From NCBI GenBank assembly GCA_013397435.1, contig VZRG01002591.1, forward strand, positions 1 to 64,000: a DNA stretch of 64,000 bases, in the 5' to 3' direction. The notes beneath the pieces were generated by a model that was not told the origin of the DNA, did not search any database, and saw only the letters and a list, made by a program, of their open reading frames with translations. This document shows, piece by piece, positions 27,093 to 39,109 of the stretch. This DNA comes from Erythrocercus mccallii. Lineage: Eukaryota > Chordata > Aves > Passeriformes > Dicruridae. Position 1 is the stretch's first letter, and each line of letters starts with the position of its first letter. The translations under genes and the position numbers were made by a program.

Positions 27093-28927
27093 TTGATCAA
27101 TTAAAAACTGTTCAAGCAGGTGTGTACAAGGTCAGTGAAGTGACCTAAGCAAGCAGTGCTTTAAGGCAAAGATGATGGAGGATGTAGAAAAAAAAATGGA
27201 GAAAAGTTTCTGTCAAGTTTACCCAGAAGGGAGGCTGATGTAGAAGATCCTAGAATAGAAATCACCTGTTCTTGAGACTGGTGCAGAGGCAGACAAAATT
27301 AGTGAGGGGTTGGCTTGTGGGTCTTTATGACAGAGAAACTAAGGAATGGGAGAGAAGAGTGAACAGCAATTTGTCAAGGGCTGCTCAGGAGGAACTGTCA
27401 GATGAGCAGACAGTGATGTGTGGTTGAACGCAAGCAGGTTCTAAGTAAATTCAGCTTGAATGTTGAAGCATAAAATAATACTTGAATCAAGGAATTGGAA
27501 ATTGGAGGAGTGAGGTGATTTGACCTAGAAGAAAGCTTTTAAGAGCATTTGGCAAGTAAGTACTGCGCTCTGTAGCATGAGAGAAGAGCTGAGCAATCTT
27601 CTGCTTATCTTACCCTGCAAAAACATGGGAGTGTTTGGTGAGATCAAACACTAAGGAAAGGTCCCTTTCCTGTGAAGTGATCAAACTACCCCAAATCATG
27701 TACTGCTTTGAGAGACATTATGAAAACTAAAACAAACCAATCTTCAATAATAGCACGTTGTGAAAATACATGAGTTAGAGACTGCTTAGAGTAACACTTC
27801 AGTTCCCTTCAGACTTCTGCAAGAATTAACTGTGTATCTGATACTGTATCTGAGTATCTGTCAACACTTAGCTGATGAGGAAACATAATTTTTGTTGGTT
27901 TATTTTGGAGACTGGTTTGTTAGAATTTAATCCTACTGCAATATATTTTTAGTGAGTTGCCACTGACTTAATAAAATAGTGTATGTACTAACAACAACTG
28001 AGAAAGCAAGATCTGCAGATTCTTGTGAGGATGAATGTCTTTCTGTCAAGAAAAAACCCCAAACAACAAAATAAAAACACCAACCAAAAAAAACCCAACA
28101 TCCCCCCAAAAAATCTTTCAAGAATTGATTTTATAATCAGTGAAGGAGTTCAGTTTATTCTGTTGCTTCCTCTGTTAACAAAGCTAGCTAAGCTGTAGCT
28201 ATAGTATGGCAGTTATGGTCATGTTTACAGAAATCCTGGGCTACTGTTGGCCTTCAGTTGTAGCAGAGGAATTCTACAGCCCTCAGTCCTTTCACAGTCT
28301 TTGACCTGTTTCCAAGCAGCAGTTACCTCAGTTTTTCCTTTTCCTTTCACACAAGCTGCACAAATACTGTAGTACTTATTTTAGACAATATCTGGAATAG
28401 ACTTCAAACTTCAGCGGTTTTTGTGATAGCTGTTTTCAGAAAAGTGTGATTAAAATTTGTATTTAAACAGAGGGCAAGTAGTTGTCATTCAATCACAGCT
28501 TTGTACAAAGCGTGGAAGATGTTGCTTCATCTTTCTACTAGTGGATTATTTTCTAGTAAATGCCTTTTTCACTTTAATACTACATAAAGCTGAAAATGCC
28601 AGAGAAAGGACCAGAGTCCTTATTATGCAGGTTCATTATTATAGTTGTGTTAATGTAAATGTAATTTGTTTAACATCCTGTGGTTTTGAGGGGTTTTCCA
28701 TACTATTTGTTTACAATGTTCCATTCAAGTTTTCTGCCAGGTAAAAAAGGTTTGCGTTTGGTTTTTTTCAAATGCTAATTTCATTACTTTGCTACCCTCG
28801 TAGGCAGGTTAGCTTCTGAAGTGTTGGCAAAACAGAAGAGCTCTGAAAGTAGGAATGAACGTTTCCTTAATCATACTGGTTCTAGATTTTTTTAATCAGC
28901 CTTTTTAACACCTATTTGATTACCTCA
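27093..28927. other. Unique spacer between the two direct repeats
   Basis: About 1.8 kb without a supported gene. It contains an A/C-rich low-complexity stretch at 28045-28115. No reverse-transcriptase, gag-like or transposase-like frame was seen, so there is no direct sign that the spacer is an element bounded by the repeats. Confidence 0.5.
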
Positions 28928-29071
28928 CCAGACTAAACCTTTTAAAGAACGGGTGTCTTTGTTTCATTCACTGCATCTTTAACGTTCTGGATATATCTAG
29001 TTAAACCTAGTAATGCTTGGGTTAAAAATGGTAAAATTAAGAAAAGAAAACCCACCAATTGATGGACTAAA
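28928..29071 (+). repeat. 145-bp direct duplication, copy 2
   Basis: Second copy of the block at 26947-27092, same strand. Similarity stops sharply at both ends (flanks tagtcg versus acctca on the left; ttgatc versus attcag on the right). Neither copy has TG...CA ends. Confidence 0.9.
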
Positions 29072-32000
29072 ATTCAGTTAAATGCTTTGGAGAAAGAATA
29101 TTTTCATTAAAAATTCACTAAACAAATGTATCTGAGATACTCATATCAAAAGTAAAAGAGGCTGCACATAGCAATGACTTGACAAAAAGGTATTATTTAA
29201 TGGAATAAACTGAGATCATTAAAATACTATATAATTAAATGAAGAGGTTAAAGGAACCTTTTATACTTATATTCCATCTCACTAATCTGTGCATCAGACA
29301 CTGGATTGATACTTAGAAAGCAGATGAGAGTAAGGAAGTTGCTCTTCTTATCACAAAGTATTCTGTTAGAATAAAATTGCACTGCATGTTATTCTGTTTA
29401 GCCATTGACACAAATAATTTTTTTGTAAATGAAACAAAATTATGTACAAGAGAAGTGCATACTAAAATGTAAGTAAACTGCTAAATTTTCTTCAACTTGT
29501 TTACTTGCCTGCTGATCTGTACCATGAAAGCCTTAGCTGTAAAAGATGGCTTCTGGATTAAGTGATGTGTTGCTGAGCATTATAAATATCTGCTATATTT
29601 ACAATGTGGAAAATATTTATTTCATAGCTTATTTGGGCAGATGTGAGCAAGTGTGGGAAGTATGTTAATATATGGAAACACATAACTCTTTAAGTCAAAT
29701 ATTTCCAGTTGGTAATATCCCCAGCACAGATTACATTTCTACCTAAAGCACAGCCCTTCTCAACCTTGCCAAGTGAAGGCTTGTCTCTTCAACAGGCATT
29801 TGGTTTATTCAGAAGTGGTTTGCTCTGGTCACTTCCATAACAGGCCAAGCAGGCTGAGGATCACTGACTGTCCAGCTTTAAGCAATAGGATAGTGTTTAA
29901 ACAGGATTTATGGCAAGCCAAGCCATACAAATTGTTGCTGGATCAGGTCACTAATCCAGTTAGTCCTCTGTCTTCTCTCAGGTTACATGTAGTATTTTTT
30001 AAAAAACAGGAATTGAACCATCAAGGTTTGATTGAAACATGAAAAGCTGCTAATTAACCATAGTAATCTGGATGACAGTGGGGTGCACCTTATTACCTAA
30101 TCCATGAGGATTTATACCTTAAAAACTGTAATCTCTGCCTTGGTGCTTTTTGTTATGTTTTAGAGGACTCATGGCTGGTTGGTAGAGCATGTGTTACTGA
30201 TCCATACGCAGGTCAGGTCCATCGCAGGGTGTTGGCTCTCTTTGAATCCAGCTGCTAAGCCACAATAGAAGAAAGCTAAAAATACATCAGATATTTTCCT
30301 AATACTACACAGCCATGAAAGCAACTGGGTGGTTGTAGGAAGCCATCACAGAGTTACGAATGGGAGGACCTGTCCCCTTTGAAAGGTCCGTGTGATTGCA
30401 CAGTGCATTCCCGTAGGAAATCTGAGGGTTCACTCGTGCTCCGCAGTCTCATACCAGGAGAGCCAGTGGAGGCAGGAGGGTTCCTCACAGTTGGGTAGGT
30501 TGTTGGCTTCAAAGTGATCTTGTTGCAGTGCATTCTTTGGGCTCTGTGGCACGGATTTTCACTTTTAAATCTGCTCTCTCCTTGACTTGGAACATCCTGT
30601 GTCCTTTCTTTCCTCCTGCCAAGGGTAATTAGCAATGGGAAACACAAGGCTGGTAACATTGCTGGAGATGAGCTCGTTCTGTTTTCAGACACCCTGGAAA
30701 GAACGAAGGATCCTGCCTGTGTTCTCAGACCCTCTTATGATGACAAATTCACATCTAAGCCTGTTACTTGAGCCTCATCTCCATTTTACTTCATGATACA
30801 GTTGACAGCTATATGGCTGTCAAGATGGAAATTTCCAGGATTTTTGGCAATAAAGAATGCTCCCATTAGTAGTCAAAAGAGCTTTACTGAGTACATTTAT
30901 GTAGAACAGTGGGCTGAATTTTCATCCTGCCTTTCAGTTCATGTCTGTCACTGAAGTTGGAGATTTTATTTCTCAGTAAAGGTCAGAGTGCAGCTAGTGG
31001 CTCTGTGGGCTTTGCATCCACAGAAAGGAAGGTCTCTGATTTCTGCCAGACTGAAGCTTGATGTTTACTGAGCTCCTTAATGTTTCCTCTCTGCTCCTTC
31101 TCTATAAGATCTTAATCCAGTGCTAATATCTGTGATGTGCCCATCTTCTGAACATTACCATTTGCTTCTTCAGCTTTTTTGAGGAAGTAGTGTACTTGGT
31201 CAGTCTTGGTGGTTTTCAATCAAGATGATAGGGAAGTGTAGGGAGTAAAGCTACTTCTTGTAAATTTCCACCAAAGAATGGGGTCACTTTAGCTACTGAT
31301 TTGCTGGTTTTTGTGATAAAACAAACTGCCCAATAAACATCTTGCCCTTGAATGAAAATGTCACATCCAATGCTGTCATCATCCAGTCAACTGTAAGTTT
31401 GAAAAATCAGAGCAAAAAAATTTCCAGAAGAAAGTATCAACTTTATCAGTTAATAATCCTGTTCCTGGTTCTGTTCATGATTCTGAGCTGTCTCATCTTA
31501 AAGAAGGCGTGAGACTAAGAATTTGCCTTGTGCTTTGCAAGGGTGCGATCACAGAGGGAAACACTTCTTAAAATACAGTTTTACTATTACTAGTTCTACT
31601 TAAAATATGTATAGATATATGGAGAAGGGGCACCAAATAAGCAAACATGTTATTAATGCTCAAGGACAGTGTTGATGCAAAGGGAGCTAAACAAGCCCTG
31701 TGTAACCTCAGCCGAAGACTACTTCTGAAGAGCTGCTTTCTAGGGTGAGGAAATTCCAGTAGAGCTTTCCAATAATAGTTGCAGTAGCAGAGCAAGCGGG
31801 AAAAAATTACTTTGTAAGGAGCAGATTAATATTTTCATGAGGTGACAAACTAATTTTGTTTTGAAAAAAACACCAACAGATGTTGTGTGCATTTGAAATG
31901 GTGCACCAGGAGCCACGTAAGTCATAACACAGCACTAAGCCAGAACTTTGTAAATGTGTACTTGAAAGACACTCTTCTGCCCATGTGAGTTCAGTGACCA

Positions 32001-33223
32001 GCAAGATAGCTTCCAGCTGCAAATTCCCATTAGTCTGTCAGAAATTTTCAGTTACAGACAAGTCAGTTTGGTATTTTAATATTATGATCCATTTGATATT
32101 ATTTTTTAATGTTATATCACTTGACAAGAGTTGGCTTAGGGTTCTACACTCTCCCCTGTGCATTATATACCCAAGTCATATGATGACAAGAGTGAGCTCT
32201 TCTGGCTTTAGTAGACCCAAGCCATCTCTTACTTGTAATAAATCCCACCTGAGAAGGATGTGTATTCCCTGATAATTGCCTTTTTGCATCAACTCAGATA
32301 ATTTGTATAGAATAAACAATGAAATACATATGTATGTCATATCCTATTGTTTATCCTACTTCAAAACTCAATGATCAGCAAGATTCCCAGGAGCTGGTGA
32401 CTGACTGGTACAGTTTTGATTACCGTTTGGTATGCATTGTAATCCTTTCTTTCCAAAGGAGGTTATCAGGTGCCAGAATTGGTTTGGGGAGTTTATTTGC
32501 TATTAGGGCAGAATCTGATTATTCCATTTAGAGTGATATCTAGAATGCTTTTTGATAACTGTATTGATATACACCAAATCAGAAAAGCAATTTTTAGCAA
32601 TCTTTTCCCTTTAAACACTACTGTAGTGCATAGCCAAGAAAAATGTAGGCTTTTTTTATCTTGCAAATCTTCTCAAAATAGTAAGAGGAAAACTAACTTC
32701 ATATAGCTGACTGAGGTTAGGAGCAATACATACTTGATTAGTTCAGACCACACAAGCTCTAGTTTGTCTTGGAGCTGTTTAATTACAGATTCTTTCAGCA
32801 TTGTACTTAAAATTACAGTAGAACTGGAAACTATAAAACTTTGTGTTACTAAAATTCATCCACATATTTCATAATACAAGTCAGAGAAAGTGCTTAACAT
32901 GAGTATCAGATTGTGTGATGCGAGAACAAGTTTATGTTCTGTCATGTTAGTTGTGCATTCTGTTACATTGGTATCAAGACTTCGAGGGGTTGGGTTGTTG
33001 TTCTTTTGGAGCTTTTTTGGAACAGGAATTCATTGAAGGTGAATAACAAAAGAGGAAAACAGGGACATGTGTGTCTTCCTCTTCTGTAGTTCCACTGTTG
33101 CGGAGTTCACTGCTGAATTTGGGGAATGGAGGTGGTGGGTTTCAAGTAAGATTGCAGAAATCTTCATGTCACTTCTAAGCCCCATCCTCAAGAACAGAGA
33201 TTTTCAGAGGTTACTCTAAGCCA
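29072..33223. other. Intronic or non-coding stretch
   Basis: No gene supported. A tRNA-like relic is noted at 30168-30240. A minus-strand frame at 30354-30692 (112 codons) has no recognisable domain. Confidence 0.5.
30168..30240 (+). pseudogene. Possible tRNA-derived relic (tRNA pseudogene or SINE head)
   Basis: The run TGGCTGGTTGGTAGAGCATG at about 30172 closely follows the tRNA A-box/D-arm (TAGCTCAGTCGGTAGAGCATG), and the D-stem GCT/AGC is intact. An imperfect anticodon-type stem (tgtgt/ccata) follows. The B-box region (caggtcaggtccatcgc) is only loosely like GGTTCGANTCC, and no good acceptor stem is seen. This fits a decayed tRNA copy or tRNA-derived SINE better than a working tRNA; chance similarity remains possible. 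Confidence 0.28.
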
Positions 33224-33320
33224 AATCACAGAATCAACAAATATTCTAAGTTGGAAGGGACCCACAAAGACCATTGAGTCTAGGTCTTAAGTGAATGGTC
33301 CATACAGGCCTTTGACAGAC
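33224..33320 (-). mobile_element. CR1 3'-end relic, antisense
   Basis: The + strand has AATCACAGAATCA (CR1 terminal octamer units reversed) followed by ctaagttggaagggacccac and a degenerate continuation. The element is truncated to about 100 bp; the right border is approximate. Confidence 0.82.
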
Positions 33321-36210
33321 TGCAGCCACATTTTGTCATTTCTGTGGTTTGTGCATTATCCTCACTCACCATGTGTAAGATTGGATAGAGCAACTGTGGG
33401 TTCAGCAGCTAAACATAGGATTAGAAGCCAGCACCAGTCTGGAAGCAGACTAAGATGTGCTAGTACATTTAGTTCCATATTGCACGTGCCATGCTGCCAG
33501 TTCATGTAGCTCGTGCCTGCCTGTGCCTCAGCCTCGAGGGTTTATTCCATAGGAAGCCTTTCTACTAAAACCATACAGACTGAGGATGGATGGTTTTTTG
33601 TTCTTCTGGGGAGGATTTTTTAGAGGATGTTTCTCCCTCCCCAGAGAGTAGATTTCCCTGTGCAATACTCATAATAGTCTGTTTATTTCTGTGCTGTTGG
33701 ACTGGCCTCACTTTTGGTTTTGGGAACTGCACTTTGTAGCTATGTCTGATAGAGTGAGTACAAACTGTGTACCTTGAATGTCGGGTTTTCTGCTCTAAAG
33801 ATATACTGAGAACCTGTGTGGTCTTGGGGCTTTTCGTGTTTGCATTAGTTTAATTGCTTCTTTGACCCCTCTTCCTCTGCTGGCCTTTCAGGCTCTGTGG
33901 GCTCTTAGCCTCACTGATATCTCTCCACAGGATCTTTGTACCAGGAAGCATCCGGGCTTGTCTGGAACTCCCCCAGCCCTGCTGTCCAGCTATATCCAGC
34001 ATTTTCTCTGCCTTTTATGCTAAACTTCTGGTTTTGCAATTCTATTACTCATAATTTGCTTCTTTCTGTTCTGTTAAGCTGTAGATGAGGAGTTTATTAG
34101 TTTTAGTTCTCTTTATAACACATCTGTTTCAGCATCTGACTGTTTTTTCATTTCTTTTAGAAGTATTTAGTTGCCCTCTGAGAAAGGGAAGTAATTTATA
34201 AATATCCTTCTAGACCAGTTCTTCTATGAAGCTCTTCCATTTATTTGATAGTGTGTGTTAATTTCTTCTATTGTTTCCTTTTAATTTTTTCCCTTTGGGT
34301 TACTTTTCCATATTGTATTTCTACTGTCATATTCTAGGCAGTGTTTTTAAATTTCAGGCTTTATCATTACAGTCAAAATAGAATTTATTTTCTGTCTTAA
34401 AAGCATTCAAATTAAATTTTCTCTTACATTAGGAAACCTTTCAGTCTTACTGTTTCTGTCATGTAAAATCCAAAGCAGAGATCCACAAGTTAAAACAGTG
34501 AGAGGTACTGCAGTTTGAACATAATACAGTAGTGTGAATTTCCTCTATTTTTTGATTTCACCAGCTATGTCAAAGCAGACTCTTGGGAATGAGCTGCAGG
34601 GAACCCTATCTGTCCAGGTCTGAAACATGTTGAAATAAGCTACACTTCCTTTCCAGTCCATGCACCAGCATTTTTTTCCCCTGAAAACCACAATGTAGGA
34701 AATGTCACCTGCACATTTGTATCTTGCCCCTGTGTGGACTTGGAACGTGACTCAGACATACCCCCAAGCTTAATGGCACCCTTGTGTCAGCATTCAGGTG
34801 CATGTGCTGATTCTCACTTGTATTTTTATTTGTAGACGTCTCTCTCTTTCCATTCACTCCAAATTTACTCCAGTTTTCATAAATATATATATGCACAAAC
34901 ATACACAGCCCTCCTTTGGACCCAATGTCTTTTAAAGATGATCCATTAAAAGCCAGCATGGATATTTCCTCTTCCTAAGAACTGAGGGTAGTACTTACTC
35001 TTCTGTGAACTCTTTGGTGGTTTGAGGCTGCCAGAGTCAACAAGATTTCTAAAGACAGGAAAATCCACAGCGGTTCAGATCTTCACCTTATTTCTCTTAA
35101 ATATGCTGATATTGACGGTAATACTGCTGGGCTGCCTTATCTCTTGGTCTGGATTCTTTATGGATTTGATGAACTAGATATATGAGTTCCTGTGGTGTCT
35201 TGAGTCAGAAGGGATAATGCTCTTAGCTGAAAATGGGGCTGTTCTGTTTGGTTGGTTGTTTTTTTTTTTCCATTTATAACTTAAATAACTTCACTCTTTT
35301 TTTTTTTTTTTAATCTGTTATTTCCCATATATATCTGAAGCTGTTCTCTGAATGCTCTAGGAGTTAAGGTGGTCTTGGGGGAATAATGCCATGTCTGACA
35401 TCAGTTTAGAGAGGCTCTCTGGAGAAAGGCCTGTCAGAGACAGAACATTCTTCTGGATTGCTGAGCTATGAATTTAGCAGGAGATACCCTAAGCAGTCTG
35501 GCTTCCCCAGGCAGTGGTTTCTTAGGAGGTCTCCTAAAGTCTCCTACTTCCAGGTACAGCAAACTCACTGGACACATGAACATTTACTTTATCAGCTTTT
35601 ACTGCTGGGATGTGCTAATTTGGATCTTGCATGGAAAGGCTCTAACACTAATAATTGTGTTGTAGACAGACCTAACCAGAAAGTCTATCAGGGTCAAGCT
35701 GACATCTAAGCAAGCACTGGAGTTTGCTCTGAGTGAGGAAATGTTAAGAAAACCTGGATTCCACCAGTTGGACTGAACTCAACACTGGTCTGTTTTGAAC
35801 AACAGAATCTTGGTCAGGGATTAAAAGCCGTGATGTCTCTGAAGGAGGTTAAAGCAGGTGTCTTCTGGGTATTTCATGTTTGGTTTAGCCTTGGAGAGCT
35901 CCTGGTTCATTTGACTTCAGTTTGTTCCTTTCAGTACTTGAGCTCCTCTACACCACAGTTTCCTTTTTAATTTCTAAGGGCCGTTACTGTTGTAATAGTA
36001 ATGGCATGAGACTAACCTACCTTCTTTGACCTGATAGGGAGTCTTCTTGTTTGCACTTGACTAATGCTGTCAGTCAAAAGTCACCAAGTTGTGTTACTAT
36101 ACTATTTTCCTGGAGTTGACTGACCTTTCCTAATTACTGTAATGTTTCATTTCCTTTTTATTTTCATTGTGCTTCATAATTGATTATGTATATATCTGGC
36201 AAAGACTTGT
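33321..36210. other. Non-coding stretch with T-runs
   Basis: No gene supported. Homopolymer T-runs occur at 35258-35270 and 35297-35311, with a short (AT)n at about 34881-34890. Open frames are short. Confidence 0.5.
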
Positions 36211-36310
36211 AGAATGGCTTGGATTGGAAGGGACCTTGAAAGTCATTTAGTTCCAAACCCCAAATGTCCTCTTCACACACACACACCCTGCTGTGGGCAG
36301 GAACACTATA
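36211..36310 (-). mobile_element. CR1 3'-end relic, antisense, with CA microsatellite
   Basis: The block agaatggcttggattggaag then ggaccttgaaagtcatttag is the CR1 tail in reverse complement. It continues into a short (CA)n run at about 36274-36286 and a ctgctgtgggcaggaac block that also matches the CR1 consensus. Confidence 0.85.
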
Positions 36311-37199
36311 TATAGGTATATCTTTAATTTGGTGTTTTGAATCCACTGTGCAGCGGATCACTTGTTTTGTATGCAGCTGTTTTATTTTGTTTCTTCTATA
36401 CATTCAATACTAATAAATCTGAACATGCAGTTTCAGGCAGTCCTTGAATATCATACTTGACCTCTTGGGTTAGTAAATAAAATGCAGCTCCTTTGCTGCT
36501 TGGTAAAATACTTTAGATATGGTCTTTTCTGGTCTTGTCAGTACCTTGTTTCTATGAGCATGTCCTGGAATTTTATTGCCAAGTGGCACACAGGGTTGGG
36601 TTGTTTTAGTTTACCAGATTGCATTTGGGTTTGATTTCTTGTCTTTAAGGTGTTTCAGGTAAACCACAGGTATCTGGACTGGAAAGTTAACAGAAGGCAC
36701 CTAACGCCTGAAAATACATAATCAGTATATGGTGCCACAGTCATTTTCAGAAACGTTATTGGCATGCTAATAGCTATCTTAGGTTGTAATCGTGTTAGTC
36801 AGGGAAATGGGATGTGGTAACACCCTGAATCTGTCAAAACAGACATAGCAGCTGACAGTGTGCAGAAATCAATCACCTGGTCTCTTTGCTCAAGTGATGT
36901 GTGAAGTATGTAATAAAAGTAGGCTTGAACTCCTCAATTAATAGATGTGACAGTATCAAAATTTAAAATGCACAGACTTCCATTTCCTAATTAATAAATG
37001 CTTAGGCTAATGAAATGACAGTGGCAATTTTAATCCCCCAAATTCAAGAATCTCTGACTCACTGCCAGAGGAAAATATAGCAGTGGCAGAAATAATTAGA
37101 CATTTCTGTAGCATGTTTTTACATTGGATCTGAAATCATTTAGAGGCAAGCTGGTATCTCCATGATCATTGTGAAATGGGCTCTAGGAAAATCCAATTT
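36311..37199. other. Non-coding stretch, AT-rich, with TAATTAAT motifs
   Basis: No gene. Near 36985 and 37095 there are TAATTAAT and ATAATTAG motifs within an evenly mixed, non-repetitive stretch that could be conserved non-coding DNA; unproven. Confidence 0.4.
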
Positions 37200-37268
37200 A
37201 AGCAGAGAGGTTGGACCAGATCACCTCACTGGTGGTCCCTCCCAACTCTAACAGGTCTGTGATTGTAT
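37200..37268 (+). mobile_element. CR1 3'-end relic, sense
   Basis: The sequence gagaggttggaccagatcac, then ggtccctcccaactctaac and a terminal tctgtgattgtat, is the CR1 3' terminus in direct orientation. It is opposite in strand to most other CR1 pieces here. Confidence 0.82.
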
Positions 37269-37484
37269 CCAGTAGATAAGGAAACAAAATTACAGATGGG
37301 GGAATTGGCAAGGCGAAGTACAGCTATAGTAGCAGACTCTTTAGCAAAGGTTGTGGAGAAGTGGACTATAAGCAACTGTGTGTTGTGGCCTCTCTCAAAT
37401 CAGTGTAAAGTTTACACTGAAATCGTTCCTGACTACATTTTGAAAGGTTTGCAAAAAGGACCACGAAAGGAATGCTTATCAAAA

Positions 37485-37504
37485 NNNNNNNNNNNNNNNN
37501 NNNN
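37485..37504. other. Assembly gap (20 N)
   Basis: Twenty consecutive N bases. The round length suggests a placeholder and not a measured distance. Frames crossing it (37263-37517 plus, 37366-37653 minus) are meaningless. Confidence 0.99.
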
Positions 37505-37989
37505 TGTCTGTCTATAAGGGGAACTGCAAACAGAAACAGAAGGGGTTTGACTTTTGTTTTACTGCTCTGGCTGTTGTTCCTCTGAGACGCAGAAATCGGA
37601 CACTGGGCCTGATGAAAGTGTAGTGAAGCAGGGTAGTGAGCTTCCTGTGCCAAAAATTAGCATGTATTGGAAAGGCTGAATATGGGTTAGGAAAAGCAAA
37701 ACAGTATAATTATACACAGACAGTGCTGTCAGTAACACAGAAGAGTTTAAGAAAAGAGAAGGAAAAGATTGTTTTGTGAGGAAGCACCACGGTCCCATTA
37801 ACTTGGAGAAGAATTTGGCTCATGATATTTAATGTCACATCGCTCATTTAAAGCCCTAAGAATAGTGTTTATAGTAAAACCCCTGACACAGCCATGACTG
37901 GTGTGATTCAGATGGCCCCTTTCCTTTTTTAATTTGTGAACAAAGCTGCTCCTTTGAAGAGAAGTGTTTGTTTACAGTTGTTTATCGGT

Positions 37990-38330
37990 GCAGGAAATGG
38001 ATCAATTAGATGTAACTTTCTAAGTTAATTGAGTGCCACTACTGAAACCACCTGACGTCATGCTGGTGCCAGCAATGCCAGCTGAGAAATCTCATCGTTG
38101 TTGCTGTGAGAAAGACAAGAACACGATGGGAAATGTTATTTTTGGCCCTCAAAAGATTAAAAATTTTAAATATTTATAAAGTCTTATCTAAAATACTGAT
38201 TGGTTATTAGTGCCTTGAATTGAGGGAGGGATATGTGAATCCCTAGAGCTTTATGACCATACTCCATCTGAATTAATCTGAACCATTAACAGGGAATTGG
38301 CACTCTGAATTTTCCTCTAGCTATATCCTC
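37990..38330. promoter_or_regulatory. Candidate regulatory element with consensus CRE
   Basis: A perfect 8-bp cAMP-response palindrome TGACGTCA lies at 38053-38060, close to TTAATTGAG and CAATTAGATG homeodomain-like sites. The surrounding 300 bp is non-repetitive and AT-rich. A perfect CRE is notable because CpG-containing 8-mers are depleted in bird introns. Function is inferred only. Confidence 0.3.
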
Positions 38331-38471
38331 CTTTCCACACTGCACTGCCTTTATTTCTTCCTCTTGGATTGTCTTGTTAATGATCTAGAATGTAATAACA
38401 GCACACACAAAAAATAGCTTTCAGATTCTTCCCTCTTTGAAATATTTGGCTTCAGAGCTACATTTATATCA

Positions 38472-38503
38472 CTTTTTTCTTTTTTCTTTTTTTTTTTTTT
38501 CCC
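38472..38503. repeat. T-rich low-complexity tract
   Basis: About 32 bases made almost only of T with isolated C. Confidence 0.9.
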
Positions 38504-39033
38504 TTCTGCACAGGTTTATAATCCTTTTTGCCTGTGCAAAAGCAGAATGACTTCATTAGCATGGGGCTACCTTGTCACTGTACTGAGTTGTGCAATCTTT
38601 TTCTTATTCAACAATTCTTCCCTACTGACTTAAGGAAGTTTTGGGAGGGGGGAGGAGGAGGGCTTAACGTCATTGTTCTGGATTATTTTTTCCTGGCAAA
38701 TTGCTGGCCTGTTTTGAGACTGGAGAAGCTATTGGATGCATTTGTTAGTGTTGCAAACCCATATTTTTCCTGTCAGTTGCAGAATAGCTCTGGCTTATGA
38801 CGACTGTAATGAGGTCTTTGATATTGCTTCTGCAGCCTGTAGAAAATAGGTTTACTGTGGGAGCCAGGAACCCTTTCAGAAAGCCCCAGTAGCAGAGCTG
38901 AGAGAGAAACAGGAGAGCACAACTTCAAAGTAAATCTCCTCTCTCATCTAATCTTGAATCTTGCAGGAGAACCACTTGAGACTACCAGAAAGGTTGAAAC
39001 TACTCAGTGTGGCTAATGTTTATCAGCTAATAT

Positions 39034-39109
39034 TAAAAAAAGAAGAAAAAAAAAAAAAGGAAAAAAGGGAAAAAACAAAACAAAACAAAAAACCACCAAA
39101 CCAAAAACC
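39034..39109. repeat. A-rich low-complexity tract, (AAAAC)n-like
   Basis: Long A runs interrupted by G, passing into short aaaac units and ccaaa units. It could be the expanded tail of an old retroposon, but no body of an element is recognisable next to it. Confidence 0.85.

Noticed and set aside
26947..29071. A complete LTR retrotransposon bounded by the 145-bp direct repeats
   Set aside because: The repeats lack TG/CA ends, no primer-binding or polypurine signal is evident, and the spacer has no element-like frames.
34881..34890. Microsatellite marker of note
   Set aside because: The (AT)n run is only about five units, as are the (AG)n at 16380 and (CA)n at 36274; too short to be remarkable.
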